Part shown: positions 45,934-58,823 of the stretch, in pieces
How positions within the stretch are numbered: position 1 is the stretch's first letter
How the letters are laid out: every line of letters begins with the position of its first letter
Source: Nephromyces sp. MM_2019
Lineage: Eukaryota; Apicomplexa; Aconoidasida; Nephromycida
DNA: 64,000 nucleotides
NCBI GenBank assembly: GCA_015657535.1
Contig: JADHZB010002150.1
Span: 23,188-87,187 of the forward strand
Direction: 5' to 3'
Notes under the pieces: model-generated
Database searches by the model: none
What the model saw: only the letters and a program-made list of their open reading frames with translations
What the model was told of the DNA's origin: nothing
Made by a program: the position numbers and the translations under genes

Positions 45934-48900
45934 ATGGAAGCCGCCAAATATGACCTCATCCCTAAGATGACCCCATTTTGGGATATCCAGATGATTTCTA
46001 TAGCACTAAATTGGCTCGAGGAAAGAAATGTATACTATTCTTAATTCATATGTGATAATTTTATCTCCCTTTTACTCTAACTTGCTACCCTTTCAATAAT
46101 TATCCAAACAAATAATGAATTAAAATTGTATTTGAATAATACCTAGCTATCACTTACCTTTGGTTTCCCAATTTTTACTTCTTACAGATTCATGACCCCG
46201 AGGATATAAACAAGGCCAAATCGCAAATAATGATGAAAACAGAAGTCAACCCCGAAGACATATCTTCAATAAAACAAGATGCTTCAATATTAGAACATAA
46301 GCTTGAACCATATATTCTTGCACTAATGGCATACAAGAAGGACCAAAAAAACAGGTAACTTATTATATATCGCATTTTAGTATTGATTTTTTTCTTTTCT
46401 CGAATAAAATCACTCGGTCAAAAGATAATTGAGTTCAACAATTATATTATTAACAGTTTTGAAATTGAAATTATATTGAAATTTTCGGACAAAATCATAA
46501 ATTTATTATTTCTTCTTTCAAAGGATGGGAGGGCTCCCTGAAAGCAAAACTATTAAGGAATTATCTGAATGGTGTTATCGCCATAGAACTTTAGCATTAG
46601 GGATCAAAGAAGAGGATTACAATTTTGCATTAGATTCCAATGAAAAAATCTTACAGCTTGCCAAATCATATTACTCCTTGAAAGATTACAAAATGAGCAA
46701 ATATTTTTCAGATTTATATGTCACACATGTTATAGATTTCATTTTCGACGGCAATGACACATCCTGCTCTTTAAGTTGCCATTGGGGAATAGCTTGCGTA
46801 GTAATCTTGAAATCTCTTCAAGAACTAAATACTTTAGATATGCATGAAAACAGCCAGAATCTACAGGATCCTACAAATACAGATGATAATCAGATAATAA
46901 CGGAGGAAACATTGGGGAAAATGAAAATTGAAGAGGTATGAAAGCAATTGCATGATGAATTAAGATGTTAGTAATTAAACCATTTTGAAAATATTTCTTT
47001 TGTCTTCATAACCAATTTATTCGCTCCTTTAATTTATTATTTAACACAAGTAATATGACAGACTTTTACTTGTAATTAGTATTATTTCATTTATCTATTG
47101 ATTTATACTCACAATATTGCTCTTCTATTTATAAAGATATATCTTAATTCAATCCTTGAATAACTATTAGGTAGTTACAAAACCTTTCCCTATTTTCTTT
47201 TGCAACGTTTAATTTTTAATTTAATTTAGGCTGTCATGAGCATTCTGAAAATTGCTGAGATCCTTGACTCGAACACAGCTACTATGAATCGTAACGCTCT
47301 TATTGTTCAACGGAGTTGGCTAATTCATTGGGCAATGTGGCCTTTATTTACTCACTTTATACCATGTGTTTTGAATAAATCTAACTATTGCCAAATTTCT
47401 CATTCTTGCTGGAATTCACTTATTCAGTGGCTTATGGATGATAAGTATGATATAACTATATTATTTATTGACCATGATAATATTATATACACTTAAAAGC
47501 GAACTATTTGTATTTTAAATGAATTATTTCACAGAAATTCAACTATTATTCAATTAGTTTGTCCACATGTATTGAGATACTACGCAGCTTATATTATACT
47601 CAATCGAGAGAAACTAGACCATTTCCAGCACGTCATAAAGGTAAATCTCTATTAAACTGATCACTTTTACAAGACATAAAGCTACCAAAAGGCCCTACAT
47701 TTCAATTAAAGCATACTATCAAAATAACACATCATCTCACATACACTATCTTTTTATCGCTACTTCTACTACTAGTCTCTTAAAAGTTATTAATAATCAA
47801 ATTTTTTGATATTCAGCTTATCTCCTCCTTTAAGCTAAAGAGTCCAGAACCTTTTACTTCATTGCTTGAGGCACTATTTGTTGACTTTGACTTTGATGCT
47901 GCTCAACAATATATGGTTGAAATTGGACATGTAAGCTCTTTATCCTTTTAACAACAAACAAATTTCGTTAGATTAATATACTTTGATAAAGTTAAAAGAT
48001 CATACAAAACTTTGATTGCCATTTAATTTTTTTTAATTTAAAAAGATATGTTTTCAGTCTTATCTTTGGCCCACTCATAAATTTTTATAAATAAATTCAC
48101 CTTATTGCGATAATGATAATATAGGTTTGTTCAACTGATTTCTTCTTGGAGCCTCTTAAGTCATTCATCGAGGAACACTGTCGGCTCATGATCTTTGAAA
48201 TTTACTGCCGTATTCACAAATCTATAAATATCAAGTAATACATTTATAATTTATCCTCAGAACCCCCAATGGCATTTACTTTGTATTAGAATAAACATAA
48301 GTCTTAAAATTGACTATATATCAAATATTAAAACTCATTCCCCCCTTTTTCAGTATGATATCAAGTAAAATGAATATGTCTCCTGACATGGCAGAAAGAT
48401 GGATTGTCAATCTTATTCGGAATGCTAAATTAGGTACTCTTGAACTAAATTTCAATAAATTGATTAATTAAGTTTACTTTTGTTCTTATTTGTATACTCC
48501 CTAATATCAAATAATTACTTCACTTCTTTACATTATAATTAACCTTCAGAAGCAAAAATTGATAGTGAAAAAAATCGTGTGAGGATGAGTGTATCTGTAC
48601 CCACTATCCACCAACAAGTTTTTGAAAAGACCAAAAACGTTATTTCTCGATCAAACACTATTCATCAAAATTTGAGCGAAATATTATCTGGAAAAACTGA
48701 TGGAGATAGCAAAGAAGGTAATATTTAACTATCACTCTTGTGTATCATAAGAAATCTCCATAACATTTTAATTTTACTTTTCACAAATCCATTATTTTCC
48801 TCAGCCCAAATTCCATCACAGCAACAAAAGTCGAACAGACATTACCCTCATAAATCAAATTGGGCTAACCAGAATAAATCTATGCATCATCCAAATGGAG

Positions 48901-49139
48901 CCGAATCATCCGGAAATCAGTCCTCTACTCGTCTTCAACCAATTGTAAACACAAATAAAGATGATGAATATGGCAATTGGGTAAGAATAAGCTTTCTCAT
49001 AAAATTTCATTAAACAATTATTATTTCATATACTTGATTAAACACTTTATAGTAACTTTTATATACTTTTCACTGCATAAAAGTGTAAAAAGTAACTAAA
49101 CAATAAATAAAAATGTTTTCCTAATTCATTCAGGAATAA
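45934..49139 (+). CDS. EIF3E: Eukaryotic translation initiation factor 3 subunit e
   Basis: Structural PCI-domain subunit of eIF3. Eleven exons in phase: 45934-46029, 46188-46354, 46524-46935, 47230-47444, 47535-47640, 47817-47930, 48125-48234, 48354-48433, 48550-48717, 48805-48980 and a 6-nt terminal exon 49134-49139; 549 residues against 445 in human. Matches run along the whole protein: MEAAKYDLIPKMTPFWD at the start, QRSWLIHWAMWPLFTHF, VCPHVLRYYAAYIILNR, SLLEALFVDFDFDAAQQYM, CSTDFFLEPLKSFIEEHCRL, and the PCI core MNMSPDMAERWIVNLIRNAK. Extra length comes from insertions around residues 170-210 and a Q/N/H-rich C-terminal tail. Skipping the last intron instead would add ten residues before a stop, so the exact C-terminus is open. 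Confidence 0.97.
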
Positions 49140-51085
49140 TTTTGGGGTAAACATCAATTTTTTGGTTTGAAAATTTTGCTTAAGCAATCCCTTGCAGCAT
49201 AATTACTTACAACCCCGCACAATATCCTTAATCCTGCCCTTTAAACTCTTTAACTGAGCATATTTGAGATTTAAGTAGACAACATAACTTATTTCACACA
49301 ACATATTAAACTTATAATACTTACTTTAATTCATTTATATACTGATTCTTTTTACTTGACAACATAATTAGCTTGATATTTTTTAACAAGAATAAAATTA
49401 AAATGCTTAATACATTAACTTTAACCATTTTTCTATGATTTAGACAACCAATTTAAGTTACAGTATGAGCTCACATAAAAATTTATTTCCACTTTCGAGA
49501 ATGGTTTAAACAATTCTAAATTTATTGAGCTAAGTGTGTATGCAAAGAACATATAGTTAATAATATATCTAGGGAAATTATCCTATTTTTGCAGATAAAC
49601 ATAATTAACTAGGTTTTAATATTATTTGAGTAATCAAATTAACCAAAGGTAGATGTCAATCGAATGGTTTTGAAAATTAAAGTGACTCAAATGTGATAGT
49701 TCATATTAAACATATAAAATTTGCTAAAACATTAAACATTAGTGTGCAGAATAGGACTGACTTATTGATTACTGGAGGTCGTTCGTGAAATTAATAGCAA
49801 ATTATAATTGATATTTTCGATAATCGTTTTATGAATAGAATAATATTTCATAAGTAGATATAAAAAGCAATACTATTTGTTAAAATTATTTATGATATCA
49901 AGTTGAATTGGAAGTAAAAAGGATGAGAAAATTAATTTATAAACTTAATTGATTAAATATTCCCTAAGGCTCTCACTATTTAAAATCTTAGCTTAAACTA
50001 ACTATTCAATAACTTGGAGTTGATTATTTGTTTTTGAAATATAAAATAAATCTCTAAAATCCAATTGATTATTATTTTAACATAATATTTTTGAAAAATA
50101 AAAAAAAGACAAACATACAATTGATTAATATTTCAACATCATAACTTTCCATAAGAGTATTGAAGTAGAAATTTTCCATGACGAATGGCTTCAATATATG
50201 TGAAAATGACATTTGTGTATCAAATACCTGATTTAAATAATCAATAAATTAAACAATAGCATTTATAATAGTGAATAACTAGCAAGTTTATATATTTGGG
50301 TAATAATACTCGCAAGTGGTGATATGACTTTAACTCAATGAGCTAAAAGTTTCTCATGGTTACTTATGTATGATTTTCCTCACTCTGTTAGAGCTTATAT
50401 AACATGACACTAGTTGATTGCATGGTGTTTTTATTAATATTAAAAAGAATCAGTTTAAGTGTTTATTTAATGCATCAGTCTGGTTCCAAACTAAGATAAA
50501 TAACACTCAGCTGATTAGAATTGTGTTTAGCATAGTGTGAAAATATCAAACTTGACTGTCACTGCTATCTGTTACTCAATAGTAGTACTTAGTACCTAGC
50601 TAGCTAGGTAGAGCTGTTAGAGATCTTGAATGTCTAAATAAAATCAATTTTTGTTATCAATGAATGGTTAATTTAAAAACACAATGCTAGAGGTAGCTAG
50701 TTGCTAATTAATTTTTAGCTTAGCATAGTTTGAATAATTTCATTTGTTAAGCGTAAAGCATGGGTATTCAGCAAATGCTAATAGACATAAATTACTCTAT
50801 TTGCATTTTAGACAATGAATACCCTCCTCTATCTATTCATCTTAACATTAAGGAATGTATATTAAACTTCTCCTCTAAATCTATAAATGTTATTTTTAAT
50901 TTATAATTTTCAACACTGATCCTTATAGTCAACTAGATTATTTCAAAGCTTCAATTTTCTAAATGCATACACACTTCCTAATGTTTTAACAAATACCATT
51001 AAATAACATATTATTCCATACCCATTAATCTTTGAGGCATAAGAGAGAGATTCAAATTTACACTCTTAAAATAATCCCAAGCAAA
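49140..51085. other. Intergenic region, no gene seen
   Basis: About 1.9 kb between two plus-strand genes, AT-rich. No exon chain, repeat or RNA gene recognised. The ALYREF promoter presumably lies in the right part. Confidence 0.5.
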
Positions 51086-52517
51086 ATGATGGGAGAAGTA
51101 GATATGTCATTAGGTAATGTCTTCTTCTTTTTCATACTTTAATTTATTAAGATACGGTACCTTGAAGTGAACCTTTCAAATTTAAACTGCTAACTTATCC
51201 TTATACTCTGGCAAAATATACAACTTTCTCATTTTTAATGATTGTTTAGATGACATTATTTCTAAAACTAAAGTTACCAAAGGACATCAAAATCAGGCAT
51301 ATAAGGGAAATAGAGCTTCGAATCATCGTTTTGCGAAAAACCCTATGACAACGAAGAAAGGGCCCTTTAAGGTATGGCACATATATATTAATTCAAACAT
51401 AAAAAACTATTTTTGAATAGACACTCCTACATGAGCTAAGCTTCATAAAGCCACACTTGAATATTATGTCAAGTATATCTCTGAAAATTTTAAAAACTGA
51501 ATCTTTCACCACCAGCGTCAATTTAACCCGGGTTACAATAACAAAGGGAAAACATTAAATTGGAATCAAAATAAGGATAATAAGAATCCTAATCAAAGAC
51601 AAATGGCAAATTTCCGTAACAAGCAGGTTAAAAAATAGATTGAGCATGCCTCATTACTAATACATAAACAAAATTTAGACTAATTGCTTATACACAGCCC
51701 ACCTTTATCATCAAATATTACTTACTGTGCCTATTTCATTTTTTTAGGTATAGCTACAGTATTTAAAAGACCAAATTTAACCCTAGCCTTGTATTTTTTG
51801 TAATTATTACAATATTCCACTATGGTCATCAACCTCTCAGAATCCATTTATTGCCAATTTGCGCTTGGAATTGAACCTTTTACCTGTTTATTCATATATT
51901 AAATTTTTTTCTATCTTTTCTTTTTGGGTTTCTTCTCTCAAATAAAGAGTAATAACAACAGGAAAATCACAAAGTCCAAGAACAATTACAACCCAAATGT
52001 ACTGAAAATTTCTAACTTGGATTACTCAATAATGAAGGAAGACTTGATGGTAGTACTTGAAGAGCTAATTTTATTATCATAAAAAATTTTAAACACTTAA
52101 ACCCTAATTGTTTTAGGAAATTTTTAGCACTATTGGTGAAGTCGTCAAAGTATGGATTGACTACGACAGAACTGACAGATCAGAAGTATATTTGAATTTT
52201 TATTTAAATGAAATTTGATTAATAGATTATTTGAATTTTTTATTATATATCATTTAACAGGGCACCGGTGGATGTATTTTCAAAAGTGCTAGCGATGTAA
52301 ACAGGGCCATTGAAGCTTTCAATGGTAAGTTTTATTAGACTTTTATGTGATTTTGCCTCTTGTTGAGTTTCGTGAGAATTTTACTTTATTGCACTAAATT
52401 TATTGTGATTGGACTAAATATACTTCAGGAAGAAGAATTGAAGGTATAGCGATACAACTTGAAGCTCAACAACCAGAAATACAGTTCCCACGAGGTGCTG
52501 AGAAGTACCCTTGGTGA
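51086..52517 (+). CDS. ALYREF: ALYREF/Yra1 mRNA export adaptor
   Basis: TREX-complex RNA-binding adaptor that hands mRNPs to the nuclear export receptor. Seven exons in phase: 51086-51113, 51250-51371, 51516-51626, 51948-52049, 52117-52185, 52261-52324, 52429-52517; 194 residues. The N-terminus carries the REF motif (VDMSLDDIISKTK). A basic N/K/R-rich linker follows (residues 17-90). The RRM spans about 93-172: VLKISNLDYSIMKEDLMEIF as RNP2, VKVWIDYDRTDRSEGTGGCI leading into RNP1, and NRAIEAFNGRRIEGIAIQLE. The conserved YDR-x-GRS-x-G pattern is kept as YDRTDRSEGTG. The second REF motif at the C-terminus is absent: the protein ends AEKYPW. Confidence 0.95.
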
Positions 52518-53223
52518 TAAAAATCCTTAGAACTTTTATAAATCATTGTAGAAAATTTATTAAATGGCATACTCTTAAATAATTTCTTTTACCCACTTTA
52601 ACCAAGCTATTCGTTGGATTATTGTAACTTCATTTATCTAGGAAATAAAAACTTTTAATTAACAAATATAATATAGCATGATACTACCAAAACCATTTTT
52701 CTATATATAATAGTTTTAGTATATTAGCTGTCCTATAAGATTACCTTTAATTGACATTTGAAAGGTGTGCATTTTTCAAATATAAAGTTGCTTAATATAT
52801 ACAAAACCATCATAAAAAATTCATTTGAAAAAAGAGTGCTGTTTTTTCATTATTTATGTTTAGAATTTCTATACATTAAAAGCACTACTAAATTTTAAAA
52901 ATATTCAAATAGCTCCTAAATTAAAGGACCAATTAAGCTACAGTAATTGATTTATTTCAAATTACTCTAGCCAATCACCACAAGATAAACCGAAACAAAA
53001 TAAAGATTGTTTCTTTGATGGTCAGATAAAAATTTTAACTTTTAATTTTGAAGCTTGAGTTTCAGATAATATAATTGCTGGTATCCCATATTCAAAGCTT
53101 ATTACAGTAGAATAATTATTAGTAGTATTTTGAAAATTTTAAAATAAGAAAAAGGCCAAAGGTTATTAACTTGATAATTATTTAGGTTAAAAGAGGGTTT
53201 GAAAATAACCATACATTAAAAAA
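52518..53223. other. Intergenic spacer
   Basis: About 0.7 kb of AT-rich sequence between two plus-strand genes. Nothing recognised. Confidence 0.5.
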
Positions 53224-54566
53224 ATGTTTAATAAACTTTTTAAAAAATTAGGCATTAAAAACAAGAAACCAAATAACAAATCACCTGAATCTACGATAAC
53301 TGAGAAACCTGTAACTGATTCAACGGGTTTAATGACTATTGCAGGTAATTGATTCTAAATTACTGTTGTTTTGTTTGAGTGAGATATATTTTAGTCCTCA
53401 AACCAATAAGCGTTGTTAGGTATATTATTGTATGGCATTTGTAAGCTACTAAAATCATGAAATTCAATTTTTTACTCAAGTTTTATACGTGATTTTAGTT
53501 ATAAAAATATTATTTTCTAGTTTTGTAAACATAACAAGGGTAGAGTGTTTTAAGATTAACTAAAACCACACACTTATATAGATGTGAATTATAGCAAGAG
53601 TGCTTAACTTATCAAAACTGACAACTAGAAACAAATTTTATCATTTTAATTTTACTCAAATATTGTGAATAATCATTTGGACTATCAGTGTTTGCTTAAT
53701 AAATTGGGTCTTTTTAATTTAAATAGAAGGAGCTTATTTAGTGTTTGATCCAGCGTCAAATGGATCTATGTTACTAGTGTGGAGCAAATCAGAAATTAGT
53801 GGAGCTTTAGCATATGGGAAACCTGGATCAAACGTACCAGAATTCAAGTACACTAATAAGGGAGGAAAATCAGAAATGATGAGAAATCTAATGGTAAATG
53901 TTTAATTAATTTGAAAAATAAAAACAAAAAAAATAGATAAATTGAAAATAATTCTAAACAAATGATAAATTGGAAAGAAAAGGACATATAGGGAAAATTA
54001 AATCGATTAGCTAATTTCTAGATTATTGGATTAAGTTAAATGTGGGATTATAAGATATATTTTGTATTGGGATTGTTTGATAGCTTTCCTTTGATATTAA
54101 AATTTTTCTACTGAATTAATTATTCAAACTAAAATTAAGTATTTTAGCATATTAAAGTTAATTGTACCTGAATTGTAGAGCGATAAACAAAAGTACTATG
54201 AGGCCTGGTGTCAGTTCTTCAAGACGTGCTCAGAATTTAACAGTCAAGTTACATTGCTACCGGGAGCAAAAACAGCTCCACTAGGGATCCAAATTATATT
54301 TTTGTATGGAACAAATGTAAGTTTTGAGAAAAGATTTGATTGTTTTAATAACTTAGTTGTAAAGATTTACTGTAGAGCTTATAAACTGCCTTCTTTGAAA
54401 AAAATAGGTCGTCAAGATAGGTTATGGAACTCCAACTGCCTGTAAAGGTACTAGCGCAATTGCTTGTATACCGAGTGGGAGCACGGGTTTTGATGTGAAA
54501 ACATTAAATCTCAATTTGTTTTTGTCGAAAGCACGATCTTGCGGTGGAGGGGCCATTAACTTATAA
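53224..54566 (+). CDS. Unrecognised 194-residue protein
   Basis: Four exons in phase: 53224-53344, 53727-53893, 54179-54316, 54408-54566. The first 38 residues are basic and polar (MFNKLFKKLGIKNKKPNNK), without a signal peptide. The rest looks like one globular alpha/beta domain with glycine-rich turns: GAYLVFDPASNGSMLLVWSK, ISGALAYGKPGSN, WCQFFKTCSEFNSQVTLL, LGIQIIFLYGTNVVKIGYG, TACKGTSAIACIPSGSTGF. It has five cysteines, all in the second half, and ends RSCGGGAINL. I do not recognise the family. The regular domain-like character, in-phase splicing and normal codon use support a real gene. Confidence 0.78.
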
Positions 54567-55206
54567 AAATATTAGCTAATTTTTTGTCCTCAGATTTAAT
54601 TGGGCAAATAGTTATTATAAAACTAGCTGATAAAAAGTAGTCATACTACTTAACTTAAGTTTGAAAATAAATAAATCTATATAAACCTTAATTTTTGAGT
54701 TCAATAACACTAGTAACTTATCAGTCAGTGTATCAGTTTAAATGTATATAGGGAATGTTAAAAATTTGGTACATTGAAGTCGTTAGATATATATATGTCG
54801 TTGATACGTGTTACTGCTTTACATCTATCAACTTTAAGCGGGTAGTAATTATGGTTTTTTACGAGGAGTACTCGTAAATTCATATAGTCAACTTCAAAAC
54901 ATTTGTTTACTAAGATCAGAGGTAATGTATAGCTTAAGTCTTATCCATCTTTTATAATTTTAAGCGTACCATTTGTATAGACAAATTGCATTCAAGATTT
55001 TTTGGCTTACATCCCTGTTGATAACTAAGAAACTTCGCTGCAATATCTTTTATGGCACTACTTAAAACTCAACTTAGTGTGCTCAAAGGAGTAACACCAT
55101 AGCAGCACAATAATTAATTTAAGCTTTATTAGTTCATTATCTGATTACTTCTACATTTTTTATTAGTAACTAACAATATTGAGAATTACTGATTAGCTAA
55201 AAAATA
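54567..55206. other. Intergenic spacer
   Basis: About 0.6 kb between two plus-strand genes. Nothing recognised. Confidence 0.5.
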
Positions 55207-55942
55207 ATGAAATCACTTCAAAAAATTCATCCTCAACTCGCCCCATACTATAGAAATGTTGTAAGGGCTTGCATAACAACATTTGGTCAAGATTACATTG
55301 CTTCAGGTCAAGTTAAATCTGAAATAAAAAATCTTATACGACATAACCCCCACCAAATGGATTTTGAACAATTAAAATCTCAGCTTGTTGATGCAACAAA
55401 CTTCATACTGTAAGAACTTTACATTCAAATTAGTAGCATAAATAAAATACTCAGAAATACAAATTAAATTCAAATTTTATGCCTAATCGTATGTTTTGAT
55501 GAATCTGTTTCTACAAGTTTAAATTCACACACCACAATTCTTCCTAAAGCATTATGTTTTGCTGCTATAGACTTATTTTTCCTTTTATACGATATATCCA
55601 CCAAAAAGATGTAATCTGGAAATATTTATACTCATTTTAAATAGCTTTGAAATAGTTGATTTTTTAGATTGGTTTAACTATATATTTTTTGATATATGCT
55701 TTGATTCATGGGGGCTATTTTCACACAATCTTAATTAGAAATTTTATAACAAAAAACCAAATATTTACAGACATAATATAATACAAGCACAAATCAATCC
55801 TAATACTGGTAATTATAAAGTAAAAATTTTGGAAGAACATGTGGCAAGTGGTGATGTTATAGAGTTGAGAGGATATGACCCTAAAACTGCTCATCGTCTA
55901 CCTTGGATCAAAGATCAAAAAAAAAAAGCTAAAAAATCCTAG
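55207..55942 (+). CDS. LYRM7: LYRM7/Mzm1-like complex III assembly factor
   Basis: LYR-motif protein; LYRM7/Mzm1 is the matrix chaperone that holds the Rieske protein Rip1 before insertion into complex III. Two exons, 55207-55409 and 55771-55942, join in phase (CT|A) into 124 residues. The motif reads APYYRNVVRACITTFGQDY, with YYR in the LYR position and the usual downstream phenylalanine. LIRHN, then NFILHNIIQAQ, then YKVKILEEHVASGDVIEL follow the Mzm1 pattern (LR-N-x-VQG ... Y-x-L-x-I ... GD). The C-terminus is basic (KDQKKKAKKS). It implies a respiratory chain with complex III. Other LYR-family members are possible, but the HNIIQ...GD tail favours this one. Confidence 0.8.
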
Positions 55943-56326
55943 AATACAAAATAATAATTTGTCTTTTATAATGCTTTTTAAAGCATCTAACTAAAATTAT
56001 TTTCAATGGATTCTTGTTTAACGAGCTATAATGACACTTGAAAACACATTTTATATAACAAACTTTTCTTTTTACAAAATCAACCATTTAGAGGCTTGAA
56101 AGTTTCCTTTTTATCTAATCCGATTCCTAATTTAAAATCAAATTTTTCAAATGAAAGTTATTAGAAAATTAATGAACTGCAAAAGCTAACCTTCGTTTAC
56201 TCCCTTCAAAAATAGTTCTCTTGCTTGATCTATTAGGAAAATCGGATATAAAAATTTAAAATCATTGACATAGTTATCGTCTTTTTTAGGAGGAATTACA
56301 TTACTGAAATAAAATACTATTAGAAA
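55943..56326. other. Convergent spacer with a leftover open stretch
   Basis: About 380 bp between converging genes. Minus-strand 56192-56306 is open for about 38 codons (VIPPKKDDNYVNDFK ... FLKGVNEG, then stop) and is preceded by an AG. It could be an alternative last exon of the next gene, but it is out of phase with the model given. Confidence 0.4.
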
Positions 56327-58014
56327 CTAACCTTTTGGCTTTTGCTGTATACGTCTTGAGGCATTTGTTCCAAATAAGTTTCTCGTGGTGGATTTTATAG
56401 GTTTGGCTAGAGGATAAATAATTAAGGTAGAATTTGATGTTTAGTGGATTAATATAACAATAATTATTCAGAGTATTAAACTACCCAGATTAGAGTAATG
56501 CATCTGGACTTTTTCAAGAGCAGTATTGAACTGTTGGGCCATTGGGAATAGGTCATGTACCATTATTCCAGCCGAAGGAAAAATTTCCATAGAACTTTGA
56601 AATTGGCTAAGAGATTCCTGTTGAACTTCTTCGGACTCAATTATATTTATACACTCTAACACTGGGATATTCAAATTAACTGGCTAAACAATTTTTAAGG
56701 CAATAATTGATATTCTATCTGATAAAATTAAGTTATAAGTTATACCAATATAAGTCTTAAGTTGCTAGGCTTTAGAGATACTAATTAATTAAATTTAATG
56801 TGATAGTCCACTTACAAATATCTGTATCAACTGCTCCAGTGAATGGATTCGGTGGTTTCCTATTGATTGGAGCTGCCGATAGATTATTGAATATTGATTT
56901 GTTAGCTTCTTTAAAATTGTTCAACCCTATGCAAAGGCCTGTCATATCACTCAGAACTTTGCCACTGAAAGTGAATTTAAAAAGTGTATTAAAAAATTTC
57001 AAGTCCATTTAGTTAGACAATCTCTATTTGTTAAAGTGTGGAATTGTTAGGGTAATTCATTATACACTTGTTAGGTCTCAAAAGTGTTTATAAACTTTGA
57101 TTTTAATTAACTATATGATGTATCAATACTTACTAGGGTAGATTGTATGTAAGAGAAAAGTCTTCATTCAAATGTCCAACGCAAATCTTATTTAAATCAG
57201 CCACACTGTGTCCTATTTCATTAACTAAATTACGAGTGGATTCATAACGTTGGGCCTGGCATAGGAAGTATTAGTATAGAAAATAAAGAATAAGTTTGTG
57301 TATAATCTATTTTCTAAATCGGAAATCTTGAGGAGATCAAAACTCAAGAATTCTCTAATTATAAAATTTCGAGAATCGAAACTACTGATTAATCTATACC
57401 AAATATAAAAATATATTCAAGTCAACTTCGCTCAATTCCAACTAAGATAATAGTTGTGAGAGTCAAAACAAGTTTATAAATTCATTAGAAGAATTTATAA
57501 CCTTTGTTGAAATGGAAATTATAAGATATTTGTGAAGTTATGTGAGTTCTAGAGAATTTTGATCTAATGCGTGATTGAATAATTTGACAAAAAGTTACGA
57601 TGCATATGAGGTAAAATTTAAAATTTCCAATTTGAATCCATAAAATTCCCAATTAAGTTTAATGATTAATCTTGAGTATTCAATTGTATCCAGGCTATAA
57701 CTCGAGCTCTACTTAAATTAATCAAGGTTTCATTTTGGCATTTCGAAATTCTTCAATATACTTGTCACAAATGTGGTAATTAACAAGTACTACTTACTTC
57801 TTTAGAGGTTTCCATATCATATAAAAGGTTCACTGATAAACCAATCCAGAGAAAGAGGAAGTTCTGGGCCTGAAATGAAAAGCTTTTTGTCTCTCAGGTA
57901 GATTAATATTGACTATTGCTTTATTATCAAAAGCTAATTATATAACTACCATAAAAAAGTAGGCAAGAAAAAGGGAACGGTTATTGAACTTAGAGCTATA
58001 ATATTTTTATACAT
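56327..58014 (-). CDS. Unrecognised multi-exon protein with hydrophobic N-terminus
   Basis: Minus-strand exon chain with consistent phases: a tentative first exon starting at Met 58014 (MYKNIIALSSITVPFFLPTF), then AQNFLFLWIGLSVNLLYDME (about 57.79-57.87 kb), AQRYESTRNLVNEIGHSVAD (57.14-57.26 kb), GKVLSDMTGLCIGLNNFKEA (56.82-56.97 kb), LNIPVLECINIIESEEVQQE (56.49-56.68 kb) and KPIKSTTRNLFGTNASRRIQ, stopping at 56327-56329. Two hydrophobic segments at the start suggest a membrane hairpin; the rest is mostly helical and polar. I recognise no family. The last exon is also open in a second frame that joins the downstream open stretch through a 28-nt intron, but the upstream phase does not fit, so the C-terminus is uncertain, as is the first exon. 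Confidence 0.6.
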
Positions 58015-58823
58015 TTCGAATTTATTCCATCCATCATTTAGTATATTAATTGTTATAGACTATCCAACTTGTTGGGATTGCAATTTTTCATTTGTAAGAT
58101 TTAACTAGTTAGTTACCAAAAATTTCTTAGGCTTTTTATAAAAATTATTTAGTAACAGAATACTTATTGTTATTTAATAATGGGTAATGAAAATTAAACA
58201 CAATTTGTTTGATCTTTAGGGATTAAGGGACTACTGTTCTACTCAATTTGTTTCCATATAGGTGATATAAGGCAAATTTCTTATTCGAGCCTGCTGATGT
58301 GTCGTTATAAATGATTTAAATATTAATATAAAAAAGTAAATGTCAATTGACCAATCAATTTTTAAAACTAAATATACTAATCAATACAGCTTAATAAAGT
58401 TAGTTTAAAACTGGTCAAGATAATAAAAAAAAGAGTTTTAGATTGTTTGATATGGTTAATCTTAATTATTATTATATAATTTTTATCCAGGCTATTTAGA
58501 TGAGAAGTTACAGTCACTCTTCTCTTATTTATATTTTATTATTAAGCCAGTTCAAGCTTCTAGCTCATTAAAATGAAATTTGATGTTGTTTTAATATTTG
58601 ATTTTTAGATTCCCGTAATATGAAAATGAAATATAGTGTGTTTAAAAGCTAATTTCTAAGTAAAATGTTAAATTTTAAAGATTGAATAAAGCTTTTAAAA
58701 GTTATGAGAGTTCCAAGTGTTAAAAAAAATTTAGATAGTAAAGCTTTAATTTAAGTGTAATTTAAAATGTACAAATACTTTATAGGAAGGTTATATTTAG
58801 ATTTATATTCAAGATATCGAGCT
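58015..58823. other. Intergenic region, no gene seen
   Basis: About 0.8 kb between two minus-strand genes, AT-rich. It should hold the 3' end of PRP22 and the promoter of the preceding entry. Nothing else recognised. Confidence 0.5.

Noticed and set aside
54254..54445. 63-codon ORF starting inside the third exon of the 53224 gene
   Set aside because: It reads from exon into intron; spliced reading continues in phase at 54408.
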